A stretch of DNA of 64,000 nucleotides from contig NJPS01000020.1 in assembly GCA_002946415.1 (NCBI GenBank), positions 124,001 through 188,000 of the forward strand, written 5' to 3'. The translations under genes and the position numbers were made by a program. This DNA is from Rutstroemia sp. NJR-2017a BVV2 (lineage: Eukaryota > Ascomycota > Leotiomycetes > Helotiales > Rutstroemiaceae). The notes under the pieces were generated by a model, which was given only the letters and a program-made list of their open reading frames with translations, made no database searches and was not told the origin of the DNA. Positions 32,752 through 43,336 of the stretch are shown piece by piece; position 1 is the stretch's first letter, and every line of letters begins with the position of its first letter.

Positions 32752-35288
32752 GGTTCGAGGAAGATTGGATTTCTGGAAACAAGGTAAACAGCTGAATGGT
32801 TTACGGTGCGCTGAAGGTAGAATGTAGGAGAGGCCGTCCAGCAGCAGAAGGAGGTACTAAATATATGTGGTGGTGGCGAGTGGACGAAAGGGGGGCGGGA
32901 CGGAGAATTGGAGATATACCAGATATCAGGGAAGAGGAGAAAGATATGAAAACTGGAGAGAGCGAGAATAGCGAATTGTGCGATGAAGTATAAAACGAGA
33001 CTTTAACGAGTGAAGGCAACATCATATCATACATATCATTTCCGTATGGTAACCATAACGTAGAAGAAATGGAGAAGCTGGTGATAGAGAAGCTTGGACA
33101 CGACGGTGGATTGGTGGTGGACTGGTGGTGGACTGGTGATGGATTAGCGAACCCCCCTGTTGGCGCTCTCATTCGCGGAGCTTTGCCGGTGCTTGTCATT
33201 TTCACCTGACGTGGTTCCTTAGAAGTTCCATGAAGCTCCCGAGAGTCTCCATTCGAGCTCCAGGACCCCATGAAAAGTGCCAGCAAAACTTTTCACGCCT
33301 CACTAAACGTGAAACAAATCATGGGTATCGTGGGTATTGTGGAGCACTGGAGCTGTGATTTGAATGCAATTCGAATGCAACTCGAATGCTAGTCATTGCG
33401 AGCCATGGATGATGGTTCCCACGGTTTCCCTGGAATGCTAAATTCGCTCATCCAAACAAAACCTCGGGATCCGAAGCGTTCGCTGTACTAAAACTCAATC
33501 AAGAAAGTGGGATATGCTGGTCCATGGTTGCTTGCTGCTACTGCCGCTACAGTACTGTTTGCTGCTGCTGCTGATGCAGCGATGCTTGTTGCGGGCGACG
33601 CGGGTGAGTCCGTTAGAACCTATTCCTATCCTGTCGTATCCTGTCCTCTCTTGTCCTATCCAGTCCTCTCCTTTGCGCTCTCTGCACTGCCGATGCTGCC
33701 GATGCTGCGCTGACGCTGCTGATACTGATGCTGCTGCTGCTGATGCGGATGCGGATGCTGTAGTTACCAGCAGATCCGAAATGCGGAGTGCAATAGCCGT
33801 GAAGGAATCGATGTTTGGTGCGTGCAAGTCCGTCCCCACATCAGATACTGCAACGCACCGCACAGTGCGCTCCCTGACTCCCTCACCACTCACCTCTCAT
33901 CTCTCGCCTTGGAAGAGAAAAGGAAGAGCAACATCCGAGCAACCCAGAAAGAAACCCGGCAAGAAGTAGTCGTAAAGCTATGTCAGCGATAACGATAAAT
34001 CCCTCTGTGCATGAATCTATCTCACAATTACCGTTGTACACACCGCTGTTCAACAACATGGCAAGAATCAATTCGAAGGGATGCAAACCGAGGCTACTGT
34101 ATACCCCCACCATGAGATTTACGATGAGCTTGTGCAACCTTGGAGCAATACACACAGCCCACGTCATTCACGAACATACAACGAGCATATATCACAAAGC
34201 GAACCGACTGGCACAGTTTAATGCTAGGTACAAGCAGTTGTGCGACGTGGTTGGAGAGGTAGTCACACTGTGTGTACGTATGTATGGGTAGGGTACTGTA
34301 CATCTTTCATCAGGGCTATCGATCAAAGACATGATAACAACCAAACCATGTTATCTATCCAGTGGTCGACCTGTCCCAGACGACGTAATCATCTGCAGTA
34401 GATGGAATCCGATCGTTGGACGAAGCGACACCTGGATAATGCGTCGCTTGGTATCACTCCAATAAGAATTTGGAAGTATATTTGAGTAATCTTACAACGG
34501 ATCATAAACAAGACAGCAAGTGGAGTGAGATCGAAGAGCGGACATCACAGATGTGGAGAGGAGATTGTTCCACAAGATGAGTTCAAGCAGTGACAGGGCA
34601 GACACATAGAGGCTCAACAGGTTGCAAAGGTGAACGTCAGTCAGTGCTTCTGCGAAGATACGTACAGCTTGATTGAGCGAGCAGGCTGATCCACCTACTG
34701 TCATCGATGGATATCACAAAAGGTATTGCATAATTAGCGATGTATAGTTACTGGGTAGGTCTTGGGTAATCAGAGGGCGACATCTTCAAGCCAGCAATAA
34801 AATGCTGCCAGATGCGAGATACGACGAGAAGCAAGAATACTGTGATACTGTGCGCGCTAGGGAACTACCCTTAGCTGAACCCCTAAAATATCCTGCATAG
34901 AAGTCGCCAGTGACACATGGATGTAAATCACTGCACAAATGAGTCAGGAGATGCTGTGTTTGAGAGGGAACCGAAAACTGGTTTCTTTTTCCCAGCCCTA
35001 AGGTGATATCTTCACTGCATCAAGTTGGTCTAAATATGAGTCAAGACGCTACTTGCTCACAACTAGTATCGAGACATTCCGCCGGGCGAAAGAAGCCTAA
35101 AAATGAAATTAACATGAATTGAGTCTGACTTTTCCATGCATCGTAAACTCCTCCATGTATACCGTGCCAGTAGTGGTATCATGTCGGCCCTTTGACGCCA
35201 TAAATATCACTACAACCTCAAAAACTCCGGTTCCCAATGCAGATCTAAGTATCATCTTTCTAATCTTTCTCCACCTATATCCATACAC
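32752..35288. other. Large intergenic region with simple repeats
   Basis: 2.5 kb, the longest gene-free stretch. It should contain the promoter of the retropepsin-like gene (left) and the 3' region of the SLX8-like gene (right). Features: GGACTGGTGGT repeats (33110-33140), a GCTGCTGCTG/GATGCTGATGC-rich segment (33533-33600, 33680-33770) and a TCCTATCC/TGTCC-rich segment (33618-33672). Open frames over these repeats are low complexity. No RNA gene recognised. Confidence 0.5.
33676..33768. repeat. Imperfect GCTGAT/GCTGCT trinucleotide-type repeat
   Basis: A run of GCTGATGCTGC, GCTGCTGATACTGATG and GATGCGGATGCGG words, in an intergenic stretch. Confidence 0.75.
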
Positions 35289-36449
35289 CTATCGCCCAGA
35301 AGGTTGCTTTCCCTTTTTGTTCGCCGTCATTAGTTTTATCGAGATAGGATATAAGCCGTTCCTCGGTGGTTTTCTGCCATGCGTTCCTGTACTAATAGTC
35401 GTTCGACAGACTGGACAGTTTTTCTTGCCTGTCCCAGCATGTAAAGCGGAATGAAGACACTCGGAGCAAAATAAATGTCCTAGAGGCTGTTGTGAGTAGG
35501 AGCTCCCAGACAGTATAAAACGTGGAATCTACGTACCACAATGCGTGACTGTCAAATCCGTGGGATTGTCCATGCAAATAATGCATTGAAATTCCACGAG
35601 CTTCAAGGGCTTGGTAGCTTCTTCTTGGTTCTGCTGCTTAATCAAATCCTCCTGGCGTTTGGCTTTAGCAGCTTCGTACTCCTGTAAATTATCATTTTCG
35701 GCAAGATCCACCACTTCGACATCTTCAGCAGGTTTCAACTGTGCAGACACTGGCTTTGGAGTTCTCGAATTCGTTCGTGATATTTTAGGCGGTCTTGTGC
35801 TCGTTGCTGTTTCCGCTTTGCGTTTGTTGGATGGCATGGGTGGCGAGGATTCTGTTAGATCGACGATACTAGACCGTCGACTAGTTGTATGTGATGCGAA
35901 TGGATCAGTCGAGTCGTTCGGGTGTGACAGATATGAGTCCCAGTCGAATGCAGCCAGATCGTCATCCAGTTCGTTCGTGGCGGATCGTGAAAGCGGTTGT
36001 GAATGGCTTTGCGCTGCCTGTTGTTGATTTGATGGCGGTGGCGGCTGTGCTTCACTATCCTCATCGAGAAAGTTTAGGTGGAAATAGTCTGGAGAAGGTA
36101 CCATCGACGGGCTTCTGCGGGGCTGTAAATTTATTATTCGACTTGTGGGGTTTGAATTGGATGTGGTTCGGTGTATAGATGGTGGCGGCCGCTCTTGTCG
36201 TGAGTTTGATATCGGTGTCCCTGGCAGAAAGAGAGAGGGGGAAGAAAGACTCGGGAGTGGCTCGTGGTATGAAGGCGAGTTGTCGCGTCGACTGTCGGGG
36301 TTGATGGGAGGTAGAGTAAATGATTCTCGGCCACCGTTAGCAAAGGATGAAGCGCTCCATGGTGAGGGCGCAGTTATGGTCGTCGTTGTGGAGTTCGAGT
36401 TGGATTTGGAAGTTGAACTCGAGTAGGAGTATGGGTAGCCTGAGGACAT
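35289..36449 (-). CDS. SLX8: RING-finger E3 ligase, SLX8-like SUMO-targeted ubiquitin ligase
   Basis: Two exons on the minus strand, 36449-35537 and 35479-35289; 367 residues. The C-terminal C3HC4 RING is split by the intron: FQCIICMDNPTDL and THCG in exon 1, GHLFCSECLHSAL and KKNCPVCRTTI in exon 2; all eight ligands are present. Upstream is a long disordered Ser/Pro/Asn-rich region with two SUMO-interaction-like motifs, SIVDLTESSPP and VEVVDLAEND, and a basic SNKRKAE nuclear-signal-like segment. RING plus SIMs is the build of Slx8/Rfp/RNF4-type ligases, which ubiquitinate SUMOylated proteins in the nucleus during DNA repair. A Slx5-like partner is not seen nearby. The exact orthology is inference; another SIM-containing RING protein is possible. 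Confidence 0.75.
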
Positions 36450-36952
36450 ATCGAAGGTCGAGGGTTGAATATCGAACGTCGTCCCTCTTGCCCTTTTCTT
36501 TTCTGCAAGGATCAGACAGAGGAAGGTCTCTGACGTGAATTCCGCGACAATAAATTACAAAGTCCTACTCTTCTTATATGGTGAAGGTAAGTGACAATTG
36601 AGTTATGTAGAAGAGAGTGTTTGAAGAAAAGCAGCACAAGATGTTATGAATGCGAGTCCATAAAGGGAATTGAATTGGATTATACTGTAATAGGATTGTA
36701 ATTGAATTGTAATCAGTTGCTGTAAAATGTGTTAAATTATGTGTTGGAGGGATGGTGCGAAGTGTGGCAACTAATAATGTTACAAGTTACCACCTGCAAC
36801 CCGCCGTCTGCAAGCTTGGTTGAAAGTGTATTTATTGTATGTAAGTCTTCAACTCTTCAAGCCTTTTCGAGCAACAGCTGTGGATGGACGTGGTTCTTTT
36901 TGCGCCGCCGTTTGTCTCTCCTGGTAGTCAGATAAAGAGAGGAGAGGGTCAT

Positions 36953-36978
36953 GGGAGGAGGAGGAGGAGGAGGAGGGA
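36953..36978. repeat. (GGA)n microsatellite
   Basis: About eight GGA/GAG triplets in a row in the SLX8/MIP1 upstream region. Confidence 0.9.
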
Positions 36979-37714
36979 GATGGTGTAATTATATGAAAGG
37001 CCAAGGGAAACAATGAGCTATTGACCGACTCCGGAAATCGAGAATCGTGGAGTATGGAGCACTCGCCGCTGCGCGCACTTTGACTCCGGCATGTAGGTGA
37101 TACGTTGCACAGCATAAGTACGGAATAGTAACATTAAGGCGAGAGGAACAGATGGAATCGATTGAGGAGTGCAATCCTTCCTGTCTTGTATATTAAATGG
37201 TAAACGCGCCGGTCACTGCAAAACTCGAGCATTGTCGAGTCTCGCCAGTCTCGCCAGTCTATAACTTAATCCAGTGCTTCGGCGAACGGAGCTCAAATCG
37301 AGCTTGCTCCGACGATGTCTTTCTTATCGATTAGAAAATAGCCATATGCTGATAAACCTATGATGAAATTAACGAAAGAGGATAAAGAGGGGCGATGTGA
37401 ATTGCTCCATTGGTCAATTTCCCCCTTCTCGCTAATCTAATTGGATAATGTACCTTTTCTCGCACCAGCAAAAAAAAGTTTCGATATGCGCATCATACAC
37501 CACCAAGTGAGTGAAAAAATATGAACGAATCAGCTGCTTGGTAAATTTACTCTTCACTGTGCTCGAGTAGCTATCATCGAAAAATTACATCCCGTCCTCA
37601 TCCCACCAGAGACCCAAACTTTCATCCCACATGTAGTCCGTCTCCTCCAGCTTTCCTCCTACTCACCAATCCTAAACAAACTAAACAATAATGAATCAAT
37701 AAACCTTACTGTTT

Positions 37715-37748
37715 CCTCACCCTCGCCCTCACCCTCGCCCTCACCCTC
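37715..37748 (+). repeat. 12-bp repeat abutting the MIP1 start codon
   Basis: Almost three copies of CCTCACCCTCGC end five bases before the MIP1 ATG (37754), so they form the end of the 5' leader. Confidence 0.9.
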
Positions 37749-37753
37749 TTATT

Positions 37754-40700
37754 ATGCTTCTATCAATCCGCGCTGGTCGCGCAAGTAGACCAGGCACAGC
37801 CATCGGAAGACTTGTAACCCGACGAGCACATCGATTCCCTGAACGAGTGATATTGTGGCCTGCGACACGATGGCAAACATATGCTACGGACACTGCCGTA
37901 CCAGAACACGATATTAGCTCTACCACAGCCGATTCACTCAGTACGTTACCTTGCGATTATGTCGACAGTCTGCGTTGAATACAGCTAAGCAAATGTGAAG
38001 GTCCGGAAGCTCGATATAATGAGATAGGCGTCCAACAATTAAGTAGCCATGTCCACTCGCAGGTCTTCCGGAATGGTCCTTCACCACCGCCTCAAGAATT
38101 GATAGATCTCTCGATTGATCATCTCCGCAGACATGATTTATATGAAAAGAATACGGACACTACCCCTCCCATATCCTTCGACCTCCCCAAGCTACAAGGT
38201 GATACCCTCGACGAGCACTTTTATAGGCTGGGCATCGATGCCTCCGAGCCGTACTTGACGTTCGCTCGTATCTTTGCGAAGGCAAATTTGCCTCAGCGAC
38301 CGCGGAAATGGCAGCATCGAAGCGGATGGACAAAATACAACGAAGATGGCACAACAGAGATAGTGGATGCGCCCAATGAAGAAATGCTATGTTTCGATAC
38401 AGAAGTTATGTGGAAGGAAAGTTCGTTTGCTGTGATGGCATGCGCTGTTAGTCCTACCCACTGGTACTCTTGGTTATCACCATGGCTTCTGGGAGAATCC
38501 GAAACCTTCCGTCACTTAATACCACTTGGAGACCCAAACAAACCTCGAATCGTTGTGGGACACAACATAGGGTATGATCGAGCCCGGATAGCAGAGGAGT
38601 ACGACATCACTCAATCAAAGAACAATTTCCTGGATACCATGTCTCTACATGTGGCTGTGAATGGGATGTGCTCGCGTCAACGACCAACTTGGATGAAACA
38701 CAGGAAAAGTAGAGAACTACGTGAGAAAATAGCAGGGGAGACGAACGATGCTGAACTGGCTGCACTACTAGGTAGTAAAGAACTCACCGATGAGGAGGAG
38801 GATCTATGGGTAGGCAGAAGCTCTATCAATTCGTTACGAGATGTAGCAAAATTTCATCTCGGTGTTACAGTTGACAAGGCGCAGAGAGACCAGTTTGGCG
38901 AGTCGGATCGTGAAGGTATCTTGGAAAAGCTTGAGGATCTTTTACATTATTGTGCAGCGGATGTTGATATCACACATAGAGTCTACCAAAAGGTGTTTCC
39001 AAACTTCATCGAAACATGTCCACATCCAGTCAGTTTTGCTGCGCTGAGACACCTTTCTTCAGTTATTCTTCCTGTCGATAGATCATGGGAGTCATATGTT
39101 GCCAATGCAGAAGCCACGTACCACAAGCTTTCTGACGCGGTACAGGAGCGACTCATTGCTTTGAAGGATAAAGCTTTAGAAATCAAGGACAATCCCGAGC
39201 AATGGAGTTCCGATCCATGGTTACGTCAGCTTGACTGGTCAGGTCAGGAGGTTAGGATGGTGAAGGGCAAGAAGAAGGGTGATCCTCCAAGGCCAGCTCT
39301 TAGACAGAAAATGGCAGGCTCGCCGAAGTGGTACAAAGATCTCTATCCCAAAGTCCCGGGACCTATCAACCTTACAGTTCGCACTCGAATAGCCCCATTA
39401 CTCTTGCGCTTAGCATGGGATGGGCATCCACTCGTCTGGTCTGATAAATATGGCTGGACGTTTAGGGTACCACTTCAGGAGTCGCACAAATATACCGAGC
39501 AACAAATGCAAGAATGCACAGCATTTGAAGAAAAGGATATAGCTTTGAGAGACGATAGGGATGGTGTCTACTTTAAAGTGCCGCACAAAGATGGGCCAAT
39601 GGCGAGGTGTGCGAATCCAATGGCGAAGAGCTATTTGCCATATTTTGAAAAAGGGATCCTGTCATCCGAATTTGAATACGCAAAAGAAGCACTCGAAATG
39701 AATGCTTCATGCTCCTACTGGATAAGTGCCCGGAACCGCATAATGTCACAAATGGTTGTTTATGCAGGTGATGGAGCAAAGGGCCCTGCTGCTAGTAATC
39801 CGGAGTCAGAAACGGGCTACATCTTACCTCAGGTCATCCCAATGGGGACTGTAACTAGAAGGGCGGTGGAGAATACCTGGCTCACAGCAAGCAATGCGAA
39901 GAAAAATCGGGTGGGCTCAGAGCTCAAGTCGATGATCAAAGCACCGCCCGGTTATTCTTTCGTTGGCGCTGACGTGGATTCGGAAGAGCTGTGGATTGCC
40001 AGTCTTGTAGGCGATGCTCAATTCAAAATGCACGGAGGAAATGCAGTCGGCTTTATGACCTTGGAAGGCACCAAGGCCGCAGGGACGGATCTGCACTCTC
40101 GGACAGCTGCTATTCTGGACATCACGAGGAATGATGCCAAAGTCTTTAATTATGGACGTATTTATGGAGCTGGACTCAAGTTTGCGTCAACATTACTTCG
40201 CCAATTTAACCCTTCTCTATCAGAGTCCGATACATTAAAAGTAGCTGGCAATCTTTACAAAGCGACGAAAGGTCTAAAGACCAACAGGAAGGCACTTCAC
40301 CCTGGACCATTCTGGCGCGGAGGAACGGAGAGCTTCGTATTCAATAAGTTGGAAGAGTTTGCCGAACAAGAACGGCCACGAACTCCCGTCCTTGGAGCTG
40401 GCATCACCGAAGCACTTATGTCCAAATTTGTAAGCAAAGGGGGTTTCATGACATCAAGAATCAATTGGGCCATCCAATCTTCTGGGGTTGACTACTTACA
40501 TCTCCTTATTATCTCCATGGATTACCTAATTCGGCGCTACAATATCCAAGCGAGACTTGCCATCACTGTCCACGATGAAATTAGATACCTCGTCAAGAAC
40601 GAGGATAAATACCGCGCCGCTATGGCCCTTCAAGTCTCCAACCTCTGGACACGAGCAATGTTCTCTCAACAAATGGGAATTAATGATCTTCCACAATCAT

Positions 40701-41242
40701 GCGCTTACTTCTCTGCCGTCGACATCGACCATGTACTTCGGAAAGAAGTGAATATGGACTGCATCACACCCTCCCACAAGACCGCTATCCCGCACGGTGA
40801 ATCCCTTGACATCCAGTCTTTGCTACTCGAGCCCTCTGCTCATCTCGATCCCAATATCGTCCCAGCTTCCCCGGTCGACCTCAGCAACATTCCGTACATA
40901 CCCCGCATACCAGTCATGCAAGCTATGCAGACATCCACCTCGGCCTCAAGTCTAAATTACCTGAAAGCACAGATTACAGCCGATGATGCAGAACTCAAGG
41001 AAATTCTCAAAGAACAACGGAAGATTGACGAAGAGAGCGCGCCACTGAAGCCGACGGTGTCGAAGAATAAAATACTGCCATATCAGGCGTATGCACATCT
41101 TATGGAAGAACCCATTATGGTTAGTGATGCGCTCGGAAAGGGTTTCCATAAAACTTTCGAGGGTGCGAAGGCAAGGAATTGGGGCTGGGACAAAAATGCT
41201 AATGCAAATGGTGGAGTTGCTGGCAGGGGTGCGAGATGGTGA
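37754..41242 (+). CDS. MIP1: Mitochondrial DNA polymerase gamma catalytic subunit (Mip1)
   Basis: Two exons, 37754-37940 and 38001-41242; 1,142 residues. The start exon is an Arg-rich, acid-poor mitochondrial targeting peptide (MLLSIRAGRASRPGTAIGRL). The 60-bp intron joins in phase 1 to give SPEARYNEIGVQQLS, the conserved start of the mature enzyme; other AG acceptors give stops. Exonuclease motifs I-III are CFDTEVMW, VGHNIGYDRARI and YCAADVDITHRVY. Polymerase motifs A, B and C are FVGADVDSEELW, RNDAKVFNYGRIYGAG and ITVHDEIRYLV (the HDE catalytic acids). A fungal C-terminal extension of about 190 residues follows. Role: replication and proofreading of mtDNA in the matrix. Near the 3' end the sense is C-rich (40550-40960) then G-richer. 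Confidence 0.97.
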
Positions 41243-41704
41243 TCAAGACGGCTACGGAAGTCTTTCTTTTCATTTTTGTGTATGTGATACTACCTACTAG
41301 ATAGCTGGCTTTTCTTTTTGTATTGTACGAATGATACGGCGGTGGGGGTGGGGTGGGGGTGTATGGAGTCTATTTGTTACGTTGCCATCATGTATTGTAT
41401 TTACGGCTTTTGTAGGCATGGGATGTCTTGTATGTTCTACCTTGATAATATTGGTTTGAATGATTTATTAGGATTTAGGATGAGCGGAAAAGTCGGGGGG
41501 TGGTAGGCCGGGGGCGCGGTTTGGACTTTGGATGTAGAAAGGGAAAATACACAACACATGGTATTGGTCAATTTTACAGCTGCAATGTTGTAGCGAAGTA
41601 GCCTTTGAGTAATCACATATCGCTCTGAACATGAATTGAAGACTCCTGTTTATGCCAAGTATTTGAAATCTCTATTAACTGTGCATTTTGGATCCCAATT
41701 CTAC
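41243..41704. other. Convergent 3' region, MIP1 / hydrolase
   Basis: 462 bp; a G/T-rich run GGCGGTGGGGGTGGGGTGGG lies at 41339-41358. No gene seen. Confidence 0.5.
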
Positions 41705-42829
41705 CTACCTACTTCTTTCCCAGAACTCCCCCGCTCTCCTCACACCCAAAATCACTTCCTTCTCAAACCCTAACATCTCACCGACCGAAATAATATCATG
41801 CGGCGCCGCCTGCTCAATCTGCAACTCCACATTATTCCCCGGCACAGCCTTAAACTCCTCATACAGCTTCACATTCTCCGCAAACAGTAACTCGCATTCA
41901 CCTGTGCTGATAAACAGCGGCGTCAGCGTCTTGAACGCCGTCCCCAGGAAACAGATGCTGGGGTGCGCCATCGTCACGCCAGACCCCTCAAGCGGCTTGA
42001 AGCATCGCGCCCCCCACGCGCCAAACCCCTCGCCCATATAGTCCGTCGGCAGCCGCGGATTATCCGCCAAAAACCCCGGCGTCAACGCCCCCTCGGGATT
42101 CGTCCACGGCGACCACAGCCACGCGCACCCTGGATGCGGCAGCACCGCCTCGGGATTATCATGAATGTATCTCAAGAGCGCCAGGACCAAGTTCCCGCCC
42201 GCGCTGTCCCCCGACACAACAATCCGCTTAGGACTAATACGCAGCGTATCGACCAGGTACAAGTAGCTCGTAACCGCGTCCTGCAACGCAGCGGGGAACT
42301 TCCCACCAGGATTCGACGCCAGCCGGTACTGCGGGCAGAAGACGTGGGCGGCGGTAGAGTTTGCGATGATAGTTTTAGCCGTGAAGCCTGAGTCGACGGG
42401 GCGTCCGCTGCCGACGACATAGGCGCCGCCGTGGAAATGCAGGACGACGTCGCCGGCGGCGGAGGCGTTGGTAGGCCGGTTGGGGTACCAGGTGCCGCCC
42501 AGGGTTTCGGGGCGGATCTCGAAGTTCGACATGGTCACGCCGAGGTACCGGTCTGAGCGCGCCGGGTGGATGATGGTGAAGCGGGAGGCTTCGGCGCCGG
42601 GGGTGAGGTCATGTGGGGTGAGGACTTCGATGCGGGATAGGGTGCCGAGGAAGGCCTTGAAGACACGCACGCGGAGGGCTTGGTTGTAGCTCCATTGCGG
42701 GGAGGGACGGAAGGATTGGGGAATGTAGTAGAAGGCCCAGAAGGGGAGACGGCAGAGGTTGTATATGAGTGCGCAAAATACCCAGATGTGTTTTCCGGGA
42801 AACGTGGTAAGAACAGTGCTGGCATCCAT
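41705..42829 (-). CDS. Alpha/beta-hydrolase fold esterase (HSL/GDXG family), membrane-anchored
   Basis: One exon on the minus strand. The open frame reaches 42928, but the first ATG in it is at 42829, giving 374 residues. Near the N-terminus is a hydrophobic span (HIWVFCALIYNLCRLPFW), suggesting an ER or membrane anchor. The oxyanion motif is HFHGGAYVVGSG; the nucleophile elbow is VVSGDSAGGNLVLALL (GDSAG of the GDXG lipolytic family); the catalytic His is likely in AAPHDIISVG and the acid in the STGECELLF region. Carboxyl-ester hydrolase; substrate unknown (sterol acetates, lipids or xenobiotics are possible). Coding sense is C-rich in the first part and G-rich after about 42440. Neighbours do not hint at a pathway. 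Confidence 0.85.
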   Translation of the reverse strand: MDASTVLTTFPGKHIWVFCALIYNLCRLPFWAFYYIPQSFRPSPQWSYNQALRVRVFKAFLGTLSRIEVLTPHDLTPGAEASRFTIIHPARSDRYLGVTMSNFEIRPETLGGTWYPNRPTNASAAGDVVLHFHGGAYVVGSGRPVDSGFTAKTIIANSTAAHVFCPQYRLASNPGGKFPAALQDAVTSYLYLVDTLRISPKRIVVSGDSAGGNLVLALLRYIHDNPEAVLPHPGCAWLWSPWTNPEGALTPGFLADNPRLPTDYMGEGFGAWGARCFKPLEGSGVTMAHPSICFLGTAFKTLTPLFISTGECELLFAENVKLYEEFKAVPGNNVELQIEQAAPHDIISVGEMLGFEKEVILGVRRAGEFWERSR

Positions 42830-43336
42830 TTTGGCCGAAATCCAAGCAGAAGGCCAATGTCGTTGTCTCCAAGAGCGAGGAAAGGTTAAGAAGATGTGGA
42901 CGAAAAAGAAGCAAGCACACAAAACCAAGACACAATTTATATCGGGGAAGATATGGAACTAAATTGGACAGATTTGCCGAGGCCCTTAACCTTAGTAGAT
43001 CCACTTAAGGACCCTAGAATAGTCTTCGTATTCTCCGTCCAATCCCCCACCCTCCCGTGCCTCCCAACAAAAAGTCCAAAAAAAAGTCCAAAAAAAGGAA
43101 CTTGACATACAACAGTGGGGATTCGCTGGTGGTCACCCACCCAACTACTAATCCACCGATTCAAGGCTTGTGTATGGCAGAGCGGACGGGATGCCCAATT
43201 CTCCTTGATCTATGGTCGTATGTGGCAGAAGTTCGTTAAACTCTATATATATCCTTATTCCCGATCGTCCAATTTTGCGAAAAGTAACACCATCAAACCT
43301 CTTATCCCCTTGAGCTCCTGCTATTCACTCTTAAAA
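42830..43336. other. Intergenic region, hydrolase promoter / F-box 3' end
   Basis: 507 bp between a start and a stop on the same strand. Includes an A-rich CAAAAAAAAGTCC-like repeat (43068-43095). No gene or RNA recognised. Confidence 0.5.

Larger units (their letters stand above)
36450..37753. other. Divergent promoter region, SLX8-like / MIP1
   Basis: 1.3 kb between divergent starts. Contains a (GGA)n run at 36953-36978, a small palindrome-like CTCGAGCATTGTCGAG (37225-37240) followed by TCTCGCCAG twice, a three-codon upstream frame ATGAATCAATAA (37691-37702), and a 12-bp repeat next to the MIP1 start. No gene. Confidence 0.5.

Noticed and set aside
42830..42928. Longer start for the alpha/beta hydrolase
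   Set aside because: The upstream frame opens with a TTG, not an ATG; the first ATG is at 42829.
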